A model generated the notes under the pieces. It searched no databases. It had not been told where the DNA came from and worked only from the letters and a program-made list of their open reading frames with translations. A program made the position numbers and the translations under genes. 32,402 bases of DNA from Marivita sp. GTDB taxonomy: Bacteria; Pseudomonadota; Alphaproteobacteria; Rhodobacterales; Rhodobacteraceae. Each line of letters begins with the position of its first letter. Position 1 is the stretch's first letter. This document shows, one piece after another, positions 8,903 to 20,254 of this stretch. The stretch covers positions 1 through 32,402 of the forward strand of contig NZ_JAEPMO010000035.1 of NCBI RefSeq assembly GCF_017643905.1, given 5' to 3'.

Positions 8903-9724
8903 ATGCGGTGGTTGGCGGTCCTTCTCTTTCTGGCAACCCCGCTCTGGGCACAGACCTATCCGGACTACGACCGGACGACGATCACCGATCGCGCCGACTT
9001 ATTGACAAATGCGCAGGAGGTTGCGCTGGATGCCCGGCTGGAGGGGTTGCGGCGCGATACCGGGATCGAATTCGCGGTTCTGACCCTGCGCTCGCAAGCG
9101 CCCTATGCGCCCGCGCAATCGCTCGAGGATTTTGCAACGGGCCTCTTCAACCATTGGGGCATCGGCAACGCCACCCGCAATGACGGCATCCTTGTGCTGG
9201 TCCTGTCCGAAGACCGCGCCATGCGGATCGAACTGGGTGCAGGTTATGCCCGCGACTGGGACCGGGTGTCGCGCAATGTGATCAACCGCTCCTTCCTGCC
9301 GGCGTTCGAGCAGGGGGACTACGCCAAAGGGATCATCGACGGGGTCGAAGATGTGATCGCCTCCATCGCCCTGCCGTTCTCGGAAGGCTCTGACGCACCG
9401 GCGTCCGACGGGGAATTCACGCCGTGGATGGTCTTCGTTGCGGTCATGGGGGCGCTGCTGATCTCCGGACGCCGGTTTCTGGGCGATCTTCTGACCCGGT
9501 TTCAGAGCTGCCCCAATTGCGGAAGCCGCGCCCTGAACCGAACGCGAAAGACCTTGCGCAAGGCGACGAAGACCAGCGAAGGCGCCGGCGAGGCGATCAC
9601 TCGGTGCAGTCAATGCAGCTACCGCGACGTGCGCCCCTTCACGGTGTCCCGTGTGTCGTCGTCATCCGGGGGCAGTTTCGGAGGCGGACGATCTGGCGGG
9701 GGTGGTGCCTCTGGCCGGTGGTGA
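8903..9724 (+). CDS. TPM-domain (YgcG-like) exported membrane protein with zinc ribbon
   Basis: A 273-residue protein with a signal peptide (about residues 1-17, ending PLWAQ) and a TPM_phosphatase domain at about 28-155 (VTDRADLL-like start, TGIEFAVLTL, NDGILVLVLSEDRAMRIELG, GYARD). A membrane helix lies at about 174-188. A CxxC...CxxC zinc ribbon follows (Cys203, 206, 235, 238), and the tail is Ser/Gly-rich and ends SGGGGASGRW. The TPM domain would be periplasmic and the ribbon cytoplasmic. TPM proteins are linked to membrane-protein quality control or photosystem repair in other organisms; the role here is unknown. It is closely spaced behind icd, probably on the same transcript. Confidence 0.85.
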   Translation: MRWLAVLLFLATPLWAQTYPDYDRTTITDRADLLTNAQEVALDARLEGLRRDTGIEFAVLTLRSQAPYAPAQSLEDFATGLFNHWGIGNATRNDGILVLVLSEDRAMRIELGAGYARDWDRVSRNVINRSFLPAFEQGDYAKGIIDGVEDVIASIALPFSEGSDAPASDGEFTPWMVFVAVMGALLISGRRFLGDLLTRFQSCPNCGSRALNRTRKTLRKATKTSEGAGEAITRCSQCSYRDVRPFTVSRVSSSSGGSFGGGRSGGGGASGRW

Positions 9725-9729
9725 GCGAC

Positions 9730-9764
9730 TTGACATTCGGAAAATATGTCATAATTGCTGACCT
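9730..9764 (+). promoter_or_regulatory. Promoter-like sequence with an overlapping dyad before the YitT gene
   Basis: TTGACA at 9730-9735 matches the consensus -35 box and an ATAATT/TAATTG-like -10 lies 15-16 bases on, so transcription would begin almost at the ATG (9765). An inverted repeat TGACAT (9731-9736) N9 ATGTCA (9746-9751) lies across the promoter and could be an operator. No ribosome site precedes the ATG, which fits a leaderless mRNA. The regulator is not identified. Confidence 0.5.
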
Positions 9765-10385
9765 ATGTTTCTGCTTAGCAAACCACCCGCAGACCGTCAC
9801 ACGGTTCTTGAAGACATCCAGGGCATCCTGATCGGGGCTACCCTTGTGGCGCTTGCGATCCAGTTCCTGTCTCAGGCCAACCTGATCACCGGGCAAATTG
9901 CCGGGTTTGCTTTGATTACAAGCTATGCAACCAACTGGCCTTTCGGGGCGGTCTTCTTCGTACTGAACCTGCCCTTCTACATTCTTGCGGTCTATCAGCT
10001 TGGCTGGACCTTCACGCTCAAGACCTTTGCCGCGGTCGCGCTGATGTCCACGATCTCCGAGCTTTTCCCCTATGTTCTAACCCTCGACATGGTGCACCCG
10101 GCACTTAGCGCGGTGGTGGGTGGCGTGTTGGCGGGGATCGGGCTTTTGTCGCTGATCCGGCATGGGGCAACACTGGGCGGTGTGGGTGTGGTGGCGCTTT
10201 GGTTGCAGGACACACGTGGCATTCAGGCAGGAAACACGCAGCTGTTGTTTGACGTCTTCGTGTTCGGCTTCGCCTTTTGGATTCTTCCAGCGGAGGTGGT
10301 GATCTGGTCGCTTCTGGGAGCGGTGATTCTGAACCTGATCATCACCGTGAACCACCGCCGCGATCGTTACATGGCGCGATCCTGA
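9765..10385 (+). CDS. YitT-family (DUF161) integral membrane protein
   Basis: A 206-residue polytopic inner-membrane protein with about five or six hydrophobic helices. The pattern DIQGILIGATLVALAIQFL...ANLITGQIAGFALITSY and the loop LGGVGVVALWLQD match the N-terminal membrane domain of YitT/DUF161 proteins. The C-terminal soluble DUF2179 domain seen in Bacillus members is absent, as is usual in proteobacterial versions. The function is not established; a transport role is often guessed. The gene appears to have its own promoter and possibly a leaderless start. Confidence 0.8.
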   Translation: MFLLSKPPADRHTVLEDIQGILIGATLVALAIQFLSQANLITGQIAGFALITSYATNWPFGAVFFVLNLPFYILAVYQLGWTFTLKTFAAVALMSTISELFPYVLTLDMVHPALSAVVGGVLAGIGLLSLIRHGATLGGVGVVALWLQDTRGIQAGNTQLLFDVFVFGFAFWILPAEVVIWSLLGAVILNLIITVNHRRDRYMARS

Positions 10386-10424
10386 TCCGCTTCTGCACAA
10401 GAAACAGACAAAAACGACACCTTG

Positions 10425-10446
10425 TCGCAATCAGCGCAGATTGCGA
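10425..10446. repeat. Perfect inverted repeat upstream of the MttB-like gene
   Basis: TCGCAATC (10425-10432) and GATTGCGA (10439-10446) are exact reverse complements separated by six bases. There is no T tract after it, so it is more likely an operator or a leader-RNA stem than a terminator. It lies about 180 bases before the methyltransferase start and 32 bases before a short candidate ORF. Confidence 0.6.
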
Positions 10447-10489
10447 GGCACGCTGAAGGCAGCATCTTTCCATCAATATGGAGATGCAG

Positions 10490-10573
10490 ATGCGCGGTGA
10501 TCGTTCCGCCCTGACACTTGTTCTGCGCACCATCGGGGCGCGGCGGGGACGCGCTGCCCGGGGTCGTCCCTGA
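10490..10573 (+). CDS. Possible 27-residue upstream peptide (uORF) before the MttB-like gene
   Basis: A short frame starts at ATG 10490 with GGAG six bases before it (two in-frame ATGs lie just upstream at 10478 and 10484). It encodes MRGDRSALTLVLRTIGARR followed by an Arg/Gly-rich end (GRAARGRP). It ends 51 bases before the methyltransferase start. A well-placed ribosome site, and a hydrophobic-then-basic composition, are the only support; no homology is recognised. It could be a leader peptide, a small protein, or chance in GC-rich DNA. Confidence 0.3.
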   Translation: MRGDRSALTLVLRTIGARRGRAARGRP

Positions 10574-10624
10574 TCGGTTTGCCTTCTGATCCGACCCAGC
10601 ATTCCCCTTCACAAGAGACATCCC

Positions 10625-12160
10625 ATGACTGATCTGTCCCCTCGTCGCGCTGGTGGCCGTGCTGCCCGGCGTGAAGCACGCGCAAATCCGCTCGCCGACA
10701 ACCTGCGCCCCATCCGTGCGGGCATGTCCGGTGGCCGTTACACGCCGCTTGACCCTGCGGATATGGACCGCATCCACAATGCCGCCCTGACCGCTCTGGA
10801 AGAGATCGGCCTATCCGAAGCCCCGGCCTCGGGCATCGAGATCATGACCAACGCCGGAGCGGTGCTGGGTGACGATGGCCGCATCCGTTTCCCGCGTGCG
10901 CTGGTCGAAGACATGCTGGCACTCACCAATCGGTCCGTGACCCTGTGCGGTCGCGATCCGCTCTATGACCTCGACCTCTCGGGCACCCGCGTCCATTACG
11001 GGACGGCTGGTGCTGCGGTGCACATGGTCGACGTGGAGACCGGACATTACCGCGAAAGCACGGTGCAGGATCTGCACGACGCCGCCCGCATCGCGGACCA
11101 GTTGGACAACATCCATTTCCTGCAGCGTCCGATGGTGGCGCGGGATATTCTGGACAACAAGGAGATGGACCTCAACACCATCTATGCTTGCTGTTCCGGT
11201 ACCTACAAACATGTCGGCGTGTCCTTTACCGAACCGTCCTTTGTGCCCGACGCGTTCGAACTATTGCACCTGATCGCAGGGGGCGAAGACGCATGGCGCG
11301 CCCGGCCCTTCGTGTCGAACTCGAACTGCTTTGTCGTGCCGCCGATGAAATTCGCGACCGAGGCCTGTCAGGTCATGGAGGCCTGTATCCGCGGCGGTAT
11401 GCCGGTGCTGCTGCTCAGCGCGGGTCAGGCCGGGGCGACCGCCCCTGCGTCGATCGCCGGGGCCATCGTGCAGGCGGTTGCGGAATGTCTGGCAGGTGTG
11501 GTCTATGTCAACGCCATGGCGCCCGGCCATCCGGTTATCTTCGGCACATGGCCCTTCGTGTCGGATTTGCGCACAGGTGCCATGTCGGGCGGATCTGGCG
11601 AACAGGCGCTGTTGACGGCGGGCTGCGCACAGATGCACCGCTACTATGGCCTGTGTGGAGGTGCGGCGGCAGGGATTGCCGATGCCAAGCTGCCGGATAT
11701 GCAGGCGGGCTGGGAACAGATGTGTTCCAACGTCATGGCGGGGCTTGCTGGCCTGAACATGGTGTACGAGGCCGCCGGGATGCATGCCTCGCTTCTGGGC
11801 TTCTGTCACGAAAGCCTGATTTTGGGCGATGACCTGATCGGTCAGGCGATGCGCTGTGTGCGCGGGATCGAAGTGACCGAGGACGACCTGAGCCTTGAGG
11901 TCATGCGCGCCACATGTCTTGGTGGACCGGGCCATTATCTTGGCAGCGATGACACGTTGAACCGGATGCAGCGCGATTACGTCTACCCGGTTCTTGGCAA
12001 CCGCGCGTCGCCCAAGGAGTGGGTGGAGCAAGGCCAGCCGATCCTCGTGAACAAGGCGACCGAGCGGAAAGAGATGATCCTGTCGAAACCCGCCCGCGCC
12101 CGGTTTGCGCCGGATGTCGACGCCGTAATCCGCAGCCGGTTCAACATTCATCTGAATTGA
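10625..12160 (+). CDS. Trimethylamine methyltransferase (MttB) family protein, non-pyrrolysine
   Basis: A 511-residue member of the MttB/COG5598 superfamily. These enzymes move a methyl group from a quaternary or tertiary amine (for example glycine betaine in MtgB) to a corrinoid protein. Family features are the N-terminal LDPADMDRIHNAALTALEEIG, a TIM-barrel core with SNSNCFVVPPMKF, VIFGTWPFVSDLRTGAMSGG, and LGGPGHYLGSDDTL near the end. The frame is continuous with no in-frame TAG, so this is not the pyrrolysine-containing trimethylamine enzyme, and the substrate is unknown. The N-terminal 25 residues are Arg-rich. No corrinoid-binding protein is adjacent, but a RamA-like reactivation protein lies at 29204. 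A strong terminator follows. Confidence 0.85.
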   Translation: MTDLSPRRAGGRAARREARANPLADNLRPIRAGMSGGRYTPLDPADMDRIHNAALTALEEIGLSEAPASGIEIMTNAGAVLGDDGRIRFPRALVEDMLALTNRSVTLCGRDPLYDLDLSGTRVHYGTAGAAVHMVDVETGHYRESTVQDLHDAARIADQLDNIHFLQRPMVARDILDNKEMDLNTIYACCSGTYKHVGVSFTEPSFVPDAFELLHLIAGGEDAWRARPFVSNSNCFVVPPMKFATEACQVMEACIRGGMPVLLLSAGQAGATAPASIAGAIVQAVAECLAGVVYVNAMAPGHPVIFGTWPFVSDLRTGAMSGGSGEQALLTAGCAQMHRYYGLCGGAAAGIADAKLPDMQAGWEQMCSNVMAGLAGLNMVYEAAGMHASLLGFCHESLILGDDLIGQAMRCVRGIEVTEDDLSLEVMRATCLGGPGHYLGSDDTLNRMQRDYVYPVLGNRASPKEWVEQGQPILVNKATERKEMILSKPARARFAPDVDAVIRSRFNIHLN

Positions 12161-12173
12161 CCTGAAGAAGTGC

Positions 12174-12204
12174 TCCGGGGGGCTGGTCCCCCCGGACGCT
12201 TTGG
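12174..12204 (+). terminator. Terminator after the MttB-like gene
   Basis: A perfect 9-bp stem TCCGGGGGG (12174-12182) / CCCCCCGGA (12188-12196) with a 5-base loop lies 14 bases past the methyltransferase stop. It is followed by CGCTTTG, so the U tract is weak but the stem is very stable. Confidence 0.65.
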
Positions 12205-12236
12205 GCCATGAAGTTCCTGTCCCACAGGAGATAGCC

Positions 12237-12566
12237 ATGCCCTATGTCATCCTCATCTTCGCCGTGCTGGCGGAAACCATCGGCACCACCGCGTTGCAGG
12301 CCAGCCAGCAGTTCAGCCGCCCCCTGCCCTCGGTCATTGTGGTGGTGGCGTATGGGGTGGCGTTCTATCTTCTCGCCATCGCGCTCAGGACCTTTCCGGT
12401 CGGTATCGCCTACGCCATGTGGTCAGGCATGGGGATCGTGTTCATCGCGGTCATCGGATTTGCGGTTTTTGGGCAGAAGCTCGATCTGGCGGCGACCCTC
12501 GGGATTGGCCTGATCATGGCGGGCATACTGGTGATCAACCTCTTCTCGGGCACCGCAACCCATTAA
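12237..12566 (+). CDS. Small multidrug resistance (SMR) efflux protein
   Basis: A 109-residue, four-helix inner-membrane antiporter of the EmrE/QacE type that exchanges protons for cationic drugs or related compounds as a dimer. The essential membrane-embedded Glu is E13 (FAVLAETIGTTAL), and YAMWSGMG carries the Trp (W62) that lines the binding site. The length equals the family norm. The ATG at 12237 has AGGAG seven bases upstream. Whether it is a quaternary-ammonium exporter (Qac) or a guanidinium exporter (Gdx) cannot be decided by eye. A bidirectional terminator follows at once. Confidence 0.92.
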   Translation: MPYVILIFAVLAETIGTTALQASQQFSRPLPSVIVVVAYGVAFYLLAIALRTFPVGIAYAMWSGMGIVFIAVIGFAVFGQKLDLAATLGIGLIMAGILVINLFSGTATH

Positions 12567-12600
12567 AAAAACGCGCACCGGAGGGACCGATGCGCGTTTC
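12565..12600. terminator. Bidirectional terminator between SMR and outer-membrane protein genes
   Basis: AAACGCGCA (12569-12577) pairs with TGCGCGTTT (12591-12599). The A tract on the left and T tract on the right allow termination in both directions, which suits the convergent genes ending at 12566 and 12624. Confidence 0.8.
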
Positions 12601-12623
12601 GTGCCGTACGACCAAGAGTGACC

Positions 12624-13208
12624 TCAGAAGCGGAAGCTGCCCCGGATCGACACCGTGTCTGCATCGACATCGACGCCTGTCCCGTCGAAATCGTCAAAGC
12701 GGTGGGCAAGGTATTCTCCACCCACGGTGAACTGCTCGGTCACTTTGTATTCGACACCCAGACCGCCAACGAAGCCGGTATCATCGCCGATATTGGTGTT
12801 CAGCTGTGCCGCACCGACGGTGGCATAAACCAATGTCTGGCCAAGGTCGTAGCCGCCACGGACCTTCGCACGCAGGATGTCGTCGACCTCGATCCCGCCC
12901 AACTGGATGTCTTCGCCGGTCTGGTAATCGAGTTCACCACCAACCACGAATTGACCGAAGTCATAGTCATAGCCACCGAAGACGCCATAGACCGCTTCGC
13001 TGTCGTCAAGACCGCCGTCGGCCTCAGCAGACAGATTGCCAAAGCTCAGACCGCCATAGGCACCTGTCCAGTCGCCACCCATCGGGGCCGGAGCCACAGT
13101 GACCGGTTCCACGATCATCGGCTCCACAGGAGCCGGATCGGCGCTGCCTGCATAAGCGGAGGTTGCTGCTGTGGCCACAAGGGCCGTTCCAAGCAGAATG
13201 CGTTTCAT
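12624..13208 (-). CDS. Outer-membrane beta-barrel protein (Omp25/porin-like)
   Basis: A 194-residue exported protein. The signal peptide covers about residues 1-20 (MKRILLGTALVATAATSAYA). A short Pro/Val/Glu-rich linker follows, and then a small eight-strand beta-barrel that starts DWTGAYGGLSFG and ends, as is typical, with aromatic SIRGSFRF. Repeated GGYDYDFGQFVVGGELDYQTG and VRGGYDLGQTLVYATVG strands alternate polar and hydrophobic residues. It resembles the Omp25/OmpW-like barrels of alphaproteobacteria. The ATG at 13208 is chosen over an upstream in-frame start because it has AAAGGAA and begins the signal peptide. It probably has a structural or small-solute role; no specific function is known. 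Confidence 0.85.
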   Translation of the reverse strand: MKRILLGTALVATAATSAYAGSADPAPVEPMIVEPVTVAPAPMGGDWTGAYGGLSFGNLSAEADGGLDDSEAVYGVFGGYDYDFGQFVVGGELDYQTGEDIQLGGIEVDDILRAKVRGGYDLGQTLVYATVGAAQLNTNIGDDTGFVGGLGVEYKVTEQFTVGGEYLAHRFDDFDGTGVDVDADTVSIRGSFRF

Positions 13209-13525
13209 GAGAGTTCCTTTCTCGTTTGCCTCATTGATCACGGCAGACGAGGATGCGTCCTGCCGCGCTGTTGTCTCAACGTCGGCACCCTTGATCGCGT
13301 TTCAACGTCATGGGCAGAGCTTTCTTCAAACGGGCGGTTTTCCGGCCAAAGCCCGCCCAAAAAGCCCATGCCGTCAGTGCTTTATTGCCGGTTCCCTGTC
13401 ACTCTCTCGTGAGGAACCTGTGGGGGCTGGACGGCAACACCCATATGACCGGGCTTTTTTGCTGGCCTTCCTTGACGGTCCCTTGTAACCCCCGGCCAAC
13501 TCTTCCCTGTACGAGACAAAGATTC
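13209..13525. other. Gene-free stretch between the outer-membrane protein and typA
   Basis: These 317 bases hold the promoter side of the minus-strand outer-membrane protein gene and the leader of typA. No gene is seen. Structured parts are an inverted repeat GGGCGG (13332-13337) / CCGCCC (13353-13358), and a strong stem at 13390-13418 (GGTTCC/GGAACC enclosing TCAC/GTGA). A GC-rich segment after it ends at 13451-13460 in GGGCTTTTTT. Confidence 0.6.
13387..13460 (+). ncRNA. Structured leader or small RNA candidate upstream of typA
   Basis: GGTTCC (13390-13395) pairs with GGAACC (13413-13418), and the inner TCAC (13399-13402) pairs with GTGA (13409-13412). A 3-base bulge sits on one side and the loop is TCTCTC. 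A GC-rich segment containing GGCTGGACGGCAACACCC follows, and the block ends with GGGCTTTTTT. This is what an attenuator, a riboswitch-like leader or a free small RNA would look like. I cannot match it to a known family. It ends about 65 bases before the typA ATG. Confidence 0.35.
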
Positions 13526-15352
13526 ATGGACCTTCGCAACATTGCGATCATCGCTCACGTTGACCACGGCAAGACGACGCTGGTTGACGAACTGCTGAAA
13601 CAATCGGGCGCGTTCCGCGCCAACCAGGCTGTCGCCGAACGTGCAATGGACAGCAACGACCTCGAACGTGAACGCGGCATCACCATTCTGGCCAAGGCAA
13701 CTTCGGTTGAATGGAAAGGCACGCGCATCAACATCGTCGACACCCCCGGTCACGCCGATTTCGGCGGTGAGGTGGAGCGTATCCTGTCGATGGTTGACGG
13801 CGTTGTTCTGCTTGTGGACGCCGCCGAAGGCCCGATGCCGCAGACAAAATTCGTGACCTCCAAGGCGCTGGCGCTTGGTCTGCGTCCCATCGTGGTGCTG
13901 AACAAAGTCGACAAGCCCGACGCTGAACCCGACCGCGCGCTGGACGAGTGTTTTGACCTCTTTGCCAACCTTGACGCCAACGAGGACCAGCTTGATTTCC
14001 CGCACATGTACGCCTCGGGCCGTTCCGGCTGGGCCGACACCACGCTTGAAGGTCCACGCAAGAACCTCGATGCTCTGTTCAAGCTGATCGTCGACCACGT
14101 GCCTGCACCCAAGCAGATCAAGCACCAGAATGACGATTTCCGCATGCTGGCCACCACGCTGGGCTCCGACCCGTTTGTGGGCCGCATCCTGACCGGCCGC
14201 GTTGAATCCGGCCGTCTCAAGGTCGGTGCCACGGTTCAGGCGCTTAGCCGTGTGGGTCAGAAGATCGAACAGTTCCGTGTCACCAAGATTCAGGCGTTCC
14301 GCGGCCTTGGCATGCAGGACATCGAAGAGGCGTTGGCGGGCGACATCGTCAGCATCGCGGGCATGTCAAAGGCCACCGTGGCTGACACGATCTGTGCGCT
14401 GGCTGTGGAAGAACCGCTTGAAGCGCAGCCGATTGATCCGCCCACCATCACTGTCACCTTTGGCATCAATGACAGCCCGCTTGCCGGTCGTGATGGCAAG
14501 AAGGTGCAATCCCGCGTCATCCGTGACCGCCTGATGAAAGAGGCGGAATCCAACGTCGCGATCAAGATCAAGGACACACCCGGCGGCGAAGCCTTTGAGG
14601 TGTCGGGCCGGGGCGAACTCCAGATGGGCGTTCTGATCGAAAACATGCGCCGCGAGGGTTTTGAGCTCTCGATCTCGCGCCCGCAGGTGATCATGAAGGA
14701 AGACGAGAACGGCAAGCTGCTTGAACCGATCGAGGAAGCCACCATCGACGTTGACGATGACTATTCCGGTGCGGTGATCGAAAAGCTGACCGGCGCACGC
14801 AAGGGCGAACTGGTCGAAATGCGCCCCGCCGGTGCAGGCAAGACCCGCATCATCGCCCATGTGCCGTCACGCGGCCTGATCGGCTATCACGGCGAATTCC
14901 TGACCGACACGCGCGGCACGGGGGTTCTGAACCGCGTCTTCCATGGCTGGGCCCCGCACAAAGGCCCGATTCCGGGCCGTCGCGCGGGTGTTCTGATCTC
15001 GATGGAAAACGGTGTTTCGGTCGCTTATGCGCTTTGGAACCTCGAAGACCGTGGTCGCATGATGATTGGTGCGCAGGAAGCCGTCTACACAGGTATGATC
15101 ATTGGCGAGCACAGCCGCGACAATGATCTGGAAGTGAACCCGCTCAAGGGTAAAAAGCTCACCAACGTTCGGGCCTCCGGCACCGACGAAGCCGTGCGCC
15201 TGACCACGCCGATCACGCTCTCGCTGGAAGAGGCCATCGCCTATATCAACGACGACGAACTGGTCGAAGTGACACCGAACGCGATCCGCCTTCGCAAGCG
15301 CTACCTTGACCCGCACGAACGCAAGCGGATGTCCAAGACGCCCGGATCCTGA
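13526..15352 (+). CDS. typA: Ribosome-associated GTPase TypA/BipA
   Basis: Translational GTPase that binds the 70S ribosome and helps 50S assembly and stress or low-temperature growth in other bacteria. At 608 residues it has the usual full length. The G domain shows [15 protein letters not shown] (G1), [20 protein letters not shown] (G3) and NKVDKPDAE (G4). EF-G-like domains follow ([28 protein letters not shown]). The TypA-specific C-terminal domain contains [20 protein letters not shown] and ends [11 protein letters not shown]. The ATG at 13526 gives [15 protein letters not shown], the normal N-terminus; a longer in-frame extension upstream is not supported. Its stop directly abuts the stop of the convergent MOSC gene. 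Confidence 0.96.
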   Translation: MDLRNIAIIAHVDHGKTTLVDELLKQSGAFRANQAVAERAMDSNDLERERGITILAKATSVEWKGTRINIVDTPGHADFGGEVERILSMVDGVVLLVDAAEGPMPQTKFVTSKALALGLRPIVVLNKVDKPDAEPDRALDECFDLFANLDANEDQLDFPHMYASGRSGWADTTLEGPRKNLDALFKLIVDHVPAPKQIKHQNDDFRMLATTLGSDPFVGRILTGRVESGRLKVGATVQALSRVGQKIEQFRVTKIQAFRGLGMQDIEEALAGDIVSIAGMSKATVADTICALAVEEPLEAQPIDPPTITVTFGINDSPLAGRDGKKVQSRVIRDRLMKEAESNVAIKIKDTPGGEAFEVSGRGELQMGVLIENMRREGFELSISRPQVIMKEDENGKLLEPIEEATIDVDDDYSGAVIEKLTGARKGELVEMRPAGAGKTRIIAHVPSRGLIGYHGEFLTDTRGTGVLNRVFHGWAPHKGPIPGRRAGVLISMENGVSVAYALWNLEDRGRMMIGAQEAVYTGMIIGEHSRDNDLEVNPLKGKKLTNVRASGTDEAVRLTTPITLSLEEAIAYINDDELVEVTPNAIRLRKRYLDPHERKRMSKTPGS

Positions 15353-15832
15353 TTACGGGTCATGCTCCACAACGCAAACCGGGTCGCCCAGTCTGGCGCG
15401 GCCCGGTTTCACCACCTCCGCACACCAGCCACCATGGCCGCGCATCGCGCTGTAACCGCCATGACCCAAAGCCGCTTCCATACGTGAACACGGCGCACAG
15501 ACGGTTGTGATGCAAAGATGTGCGCTGCCGACCGAAATGACGGCACCGCGCAGCGCGGACAGATTCAGACCGGACACAACCAGATTGCGTCTGAGAGTTT
15601 CCGGCGCAAGGCGCGCGTGCCCTGCAAGCGCGGCAATCACCGGGATATGTTCTGCCTGAATCAGGGTGACTGCGCGTTTTCCGGGCCGGGCGTGATCGCC
15701 GCCCAACCCATCAAGTGCGATTTCGACCTCGTTCAGAGAGACAAGATCGGCAAGCCGCGCGGCGCGCACGCCGATCCAATCCAGACATCCGTCCTGCGCA
15801 TGGCGGGACATCAGGTCTTTGAGGGGGATCAC
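15353..15832 (-). CDS. MOSC domain protein
   Basis: A 159-residue single-domain protein of the MOSC (molybdenum cofactor sulfurase C-terminal) family, which handles sulfur or reduced N-oxygen substrates with the molybdenum cofactor. The characteristic Cys block is CAPCSRMEAALG, with RRNLVVSGLNLSALRG before it. The GTG start at 15832 overlaps the TGA of the upstream DUF1330 gene in the GTGA arrangement, so translation is probably coupled. It forms an operon-like set alaS-DUF1330-MOSC. Whether it is a YiiM-like reductase component or a sulfur carrier cannot be told. Confidence 0.83.
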   Translation of the reverse strand: MIPLKDLMSRHAQDGCLDWIGVRAARLADLVSLNEVEIALDGLGGDHARPGKRAVTLIQAEHIPVIAALAGHARLAPETLRRNLVVSGLNLSALRGAVISVGSAHLCITTVCAPCSRMEAALGHGGYSAMRGHGGWCAEVVKPGRARLGDPVCVVEHDP

Positions 15833-16116
15833 TCGGTGGTTTCGACGATCAGCAATTCCCGCTCGGACGCATCGCGCGCGTGATCGAGCGCCTTCTGGTA
15901 CTCCGGGCTGTTGTAGCAGGCCTCTGCCGCTTCCACCGAGGGGAACTTGGCCACCACGTTCCGCGGCCGTTCCTGCCCTTCAAGCTGCACATAGCGGCCA
16001 CCACGGGCAATGAAATGCCCGCCGTGTTTGGCAATCGCGGGACCGGCCAGTTCGGCATATTTTGCGTAGGACTCGGGGTCCGTCACCGTGACATGGGCAA
16101 TCCAAAGTGCGGGCAT
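15829..16116 (-). CDS. DUF1330 protein
   Basis: A 95-residue cytoplasmic protein of the DUF1330 family, a dimeric ferredoxin-like alpha/beta barrel fold. Typical parts are LWIAHVTVTDPESYAKYAEL near the start, GGRYVQLEGQERPRNVVAKF in the middle and NSPEYQKALDHARDASERELLIVE at the end. No catalytic function is established for the family. The ATG at 16116 has a good GGAGG site. The gene starts 3 bases after the alaS stop and overlaps the MOSC start by 4 bases. Confidence 0.87.
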   Translation of the reverse strand: MPALWIAHVTVTDPESYAKYAELAGPAIAKHGGHFIARGGRYVQLEGQERPRNVVAKFPSVEAAEACYNSPEYQKALDHARDASERELLIVETTE

Positions 16117-16119
16117 GGT

Positions 16120-18795
<2,676 letters not shown>

Positions 18796-18893
18796 GTGTG
18801 ACCTGACCTGCAAGGTATTCGGGGTCCGGGCAATCCGGGTTCGGCCTGAAATAGCCCTTGCCAGAGGGGCTGTCCACAGCAGAGGTCACGCTG

Positions 18894-18929
18894 AAACGGA
18901 AACAGGGTGGCGCATCCGCCACCCTGTTC
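18894..18929 (-). terminator. recA terminator
   Basis: An exact 11-bp stem AACAGGGTGGC (18901-18911) / GCCACCCTGTT (18918-18928) with a 6-base loop. Read on the minus strand it is followed by TTTCCGTTTC. It lies about 60 bases past the recA stop and 105 bases before the alaS start. Confidence 0.8.
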
Positions 18930-18990
18930 AAAGTATTCTCGGATTCATGTCTGAACCCGGGGCGTTTCTGCAGTCGCCATCTGCGTGAGA

Positions 18991-20073
<1,083 letters not shown>

Positions 20074-20124
20074 TGCTTTTGATCCTTATTCCACACCCCG
20101 TCCGGGGCGGCAATTGCTGCTTTT

Positions 20125-20139
20125 GTTCGCCTCTTGTTC
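20125..20139 (-). promoter_or_regulatory. LexA (SOS) box of recA
   Basis: The plus strand reads GTTC at 20125-20128, seven bases, then GTTC at 20136-20139. This is exactly the direct-repeat GTTC-N7-GTTC site known for alphaproteobacterial LexA. It lies just after the -10 box, across the expected start of transcription, so LexA binding would block recA. Confidence 0.88.
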
Positions 20140-20145
20140 TCGTGC

Positions 20146-20174
20146 TTTATGAGATCATAACGCGAACATTTCAA
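20146..20174 (-). promoter_or_regulatory. recA promoter
   Basis: Minus strand TTGAAA (20174-20169), a 17-base spacer, then CATAAA (20151-20146). Spacing and sequence are close to the housekeeping sigma consensus, and the LexA box follows immediately. Confidence 0.65.
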
Positions 20175-20254
20175 TGTTTATTTTCACAAGCACTGTTGCG
20201 CGCTTTGGTTAAGGAGTGGTTTATGACGCCACAAAAAGGATCGGAGCGGCGCAT

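Noticed and set aside
10386-10624. Cobalamin or SAM riboswitch before the MttB-like gene
   Set aside because: I looked for the B12-box and SAM-II/SAM-SAH cores and did not find them; only a simple hairpin and a short ORF are visible.
10625-12160. Pyrrolysine-containing trimethylamine methyltransferase
   Set aside because: There is no in-frame TAG anywhere in the 511 codons and no pyl genes in the window.
13310-13525. N-terminal extension of TypA from 13310
   Set aside because: The extra 72 codons do not resemble TypA, whose conserved start is [15 protein letters not shown] at 13526; the upstream part contains RNA-like hairpins and a T tract.
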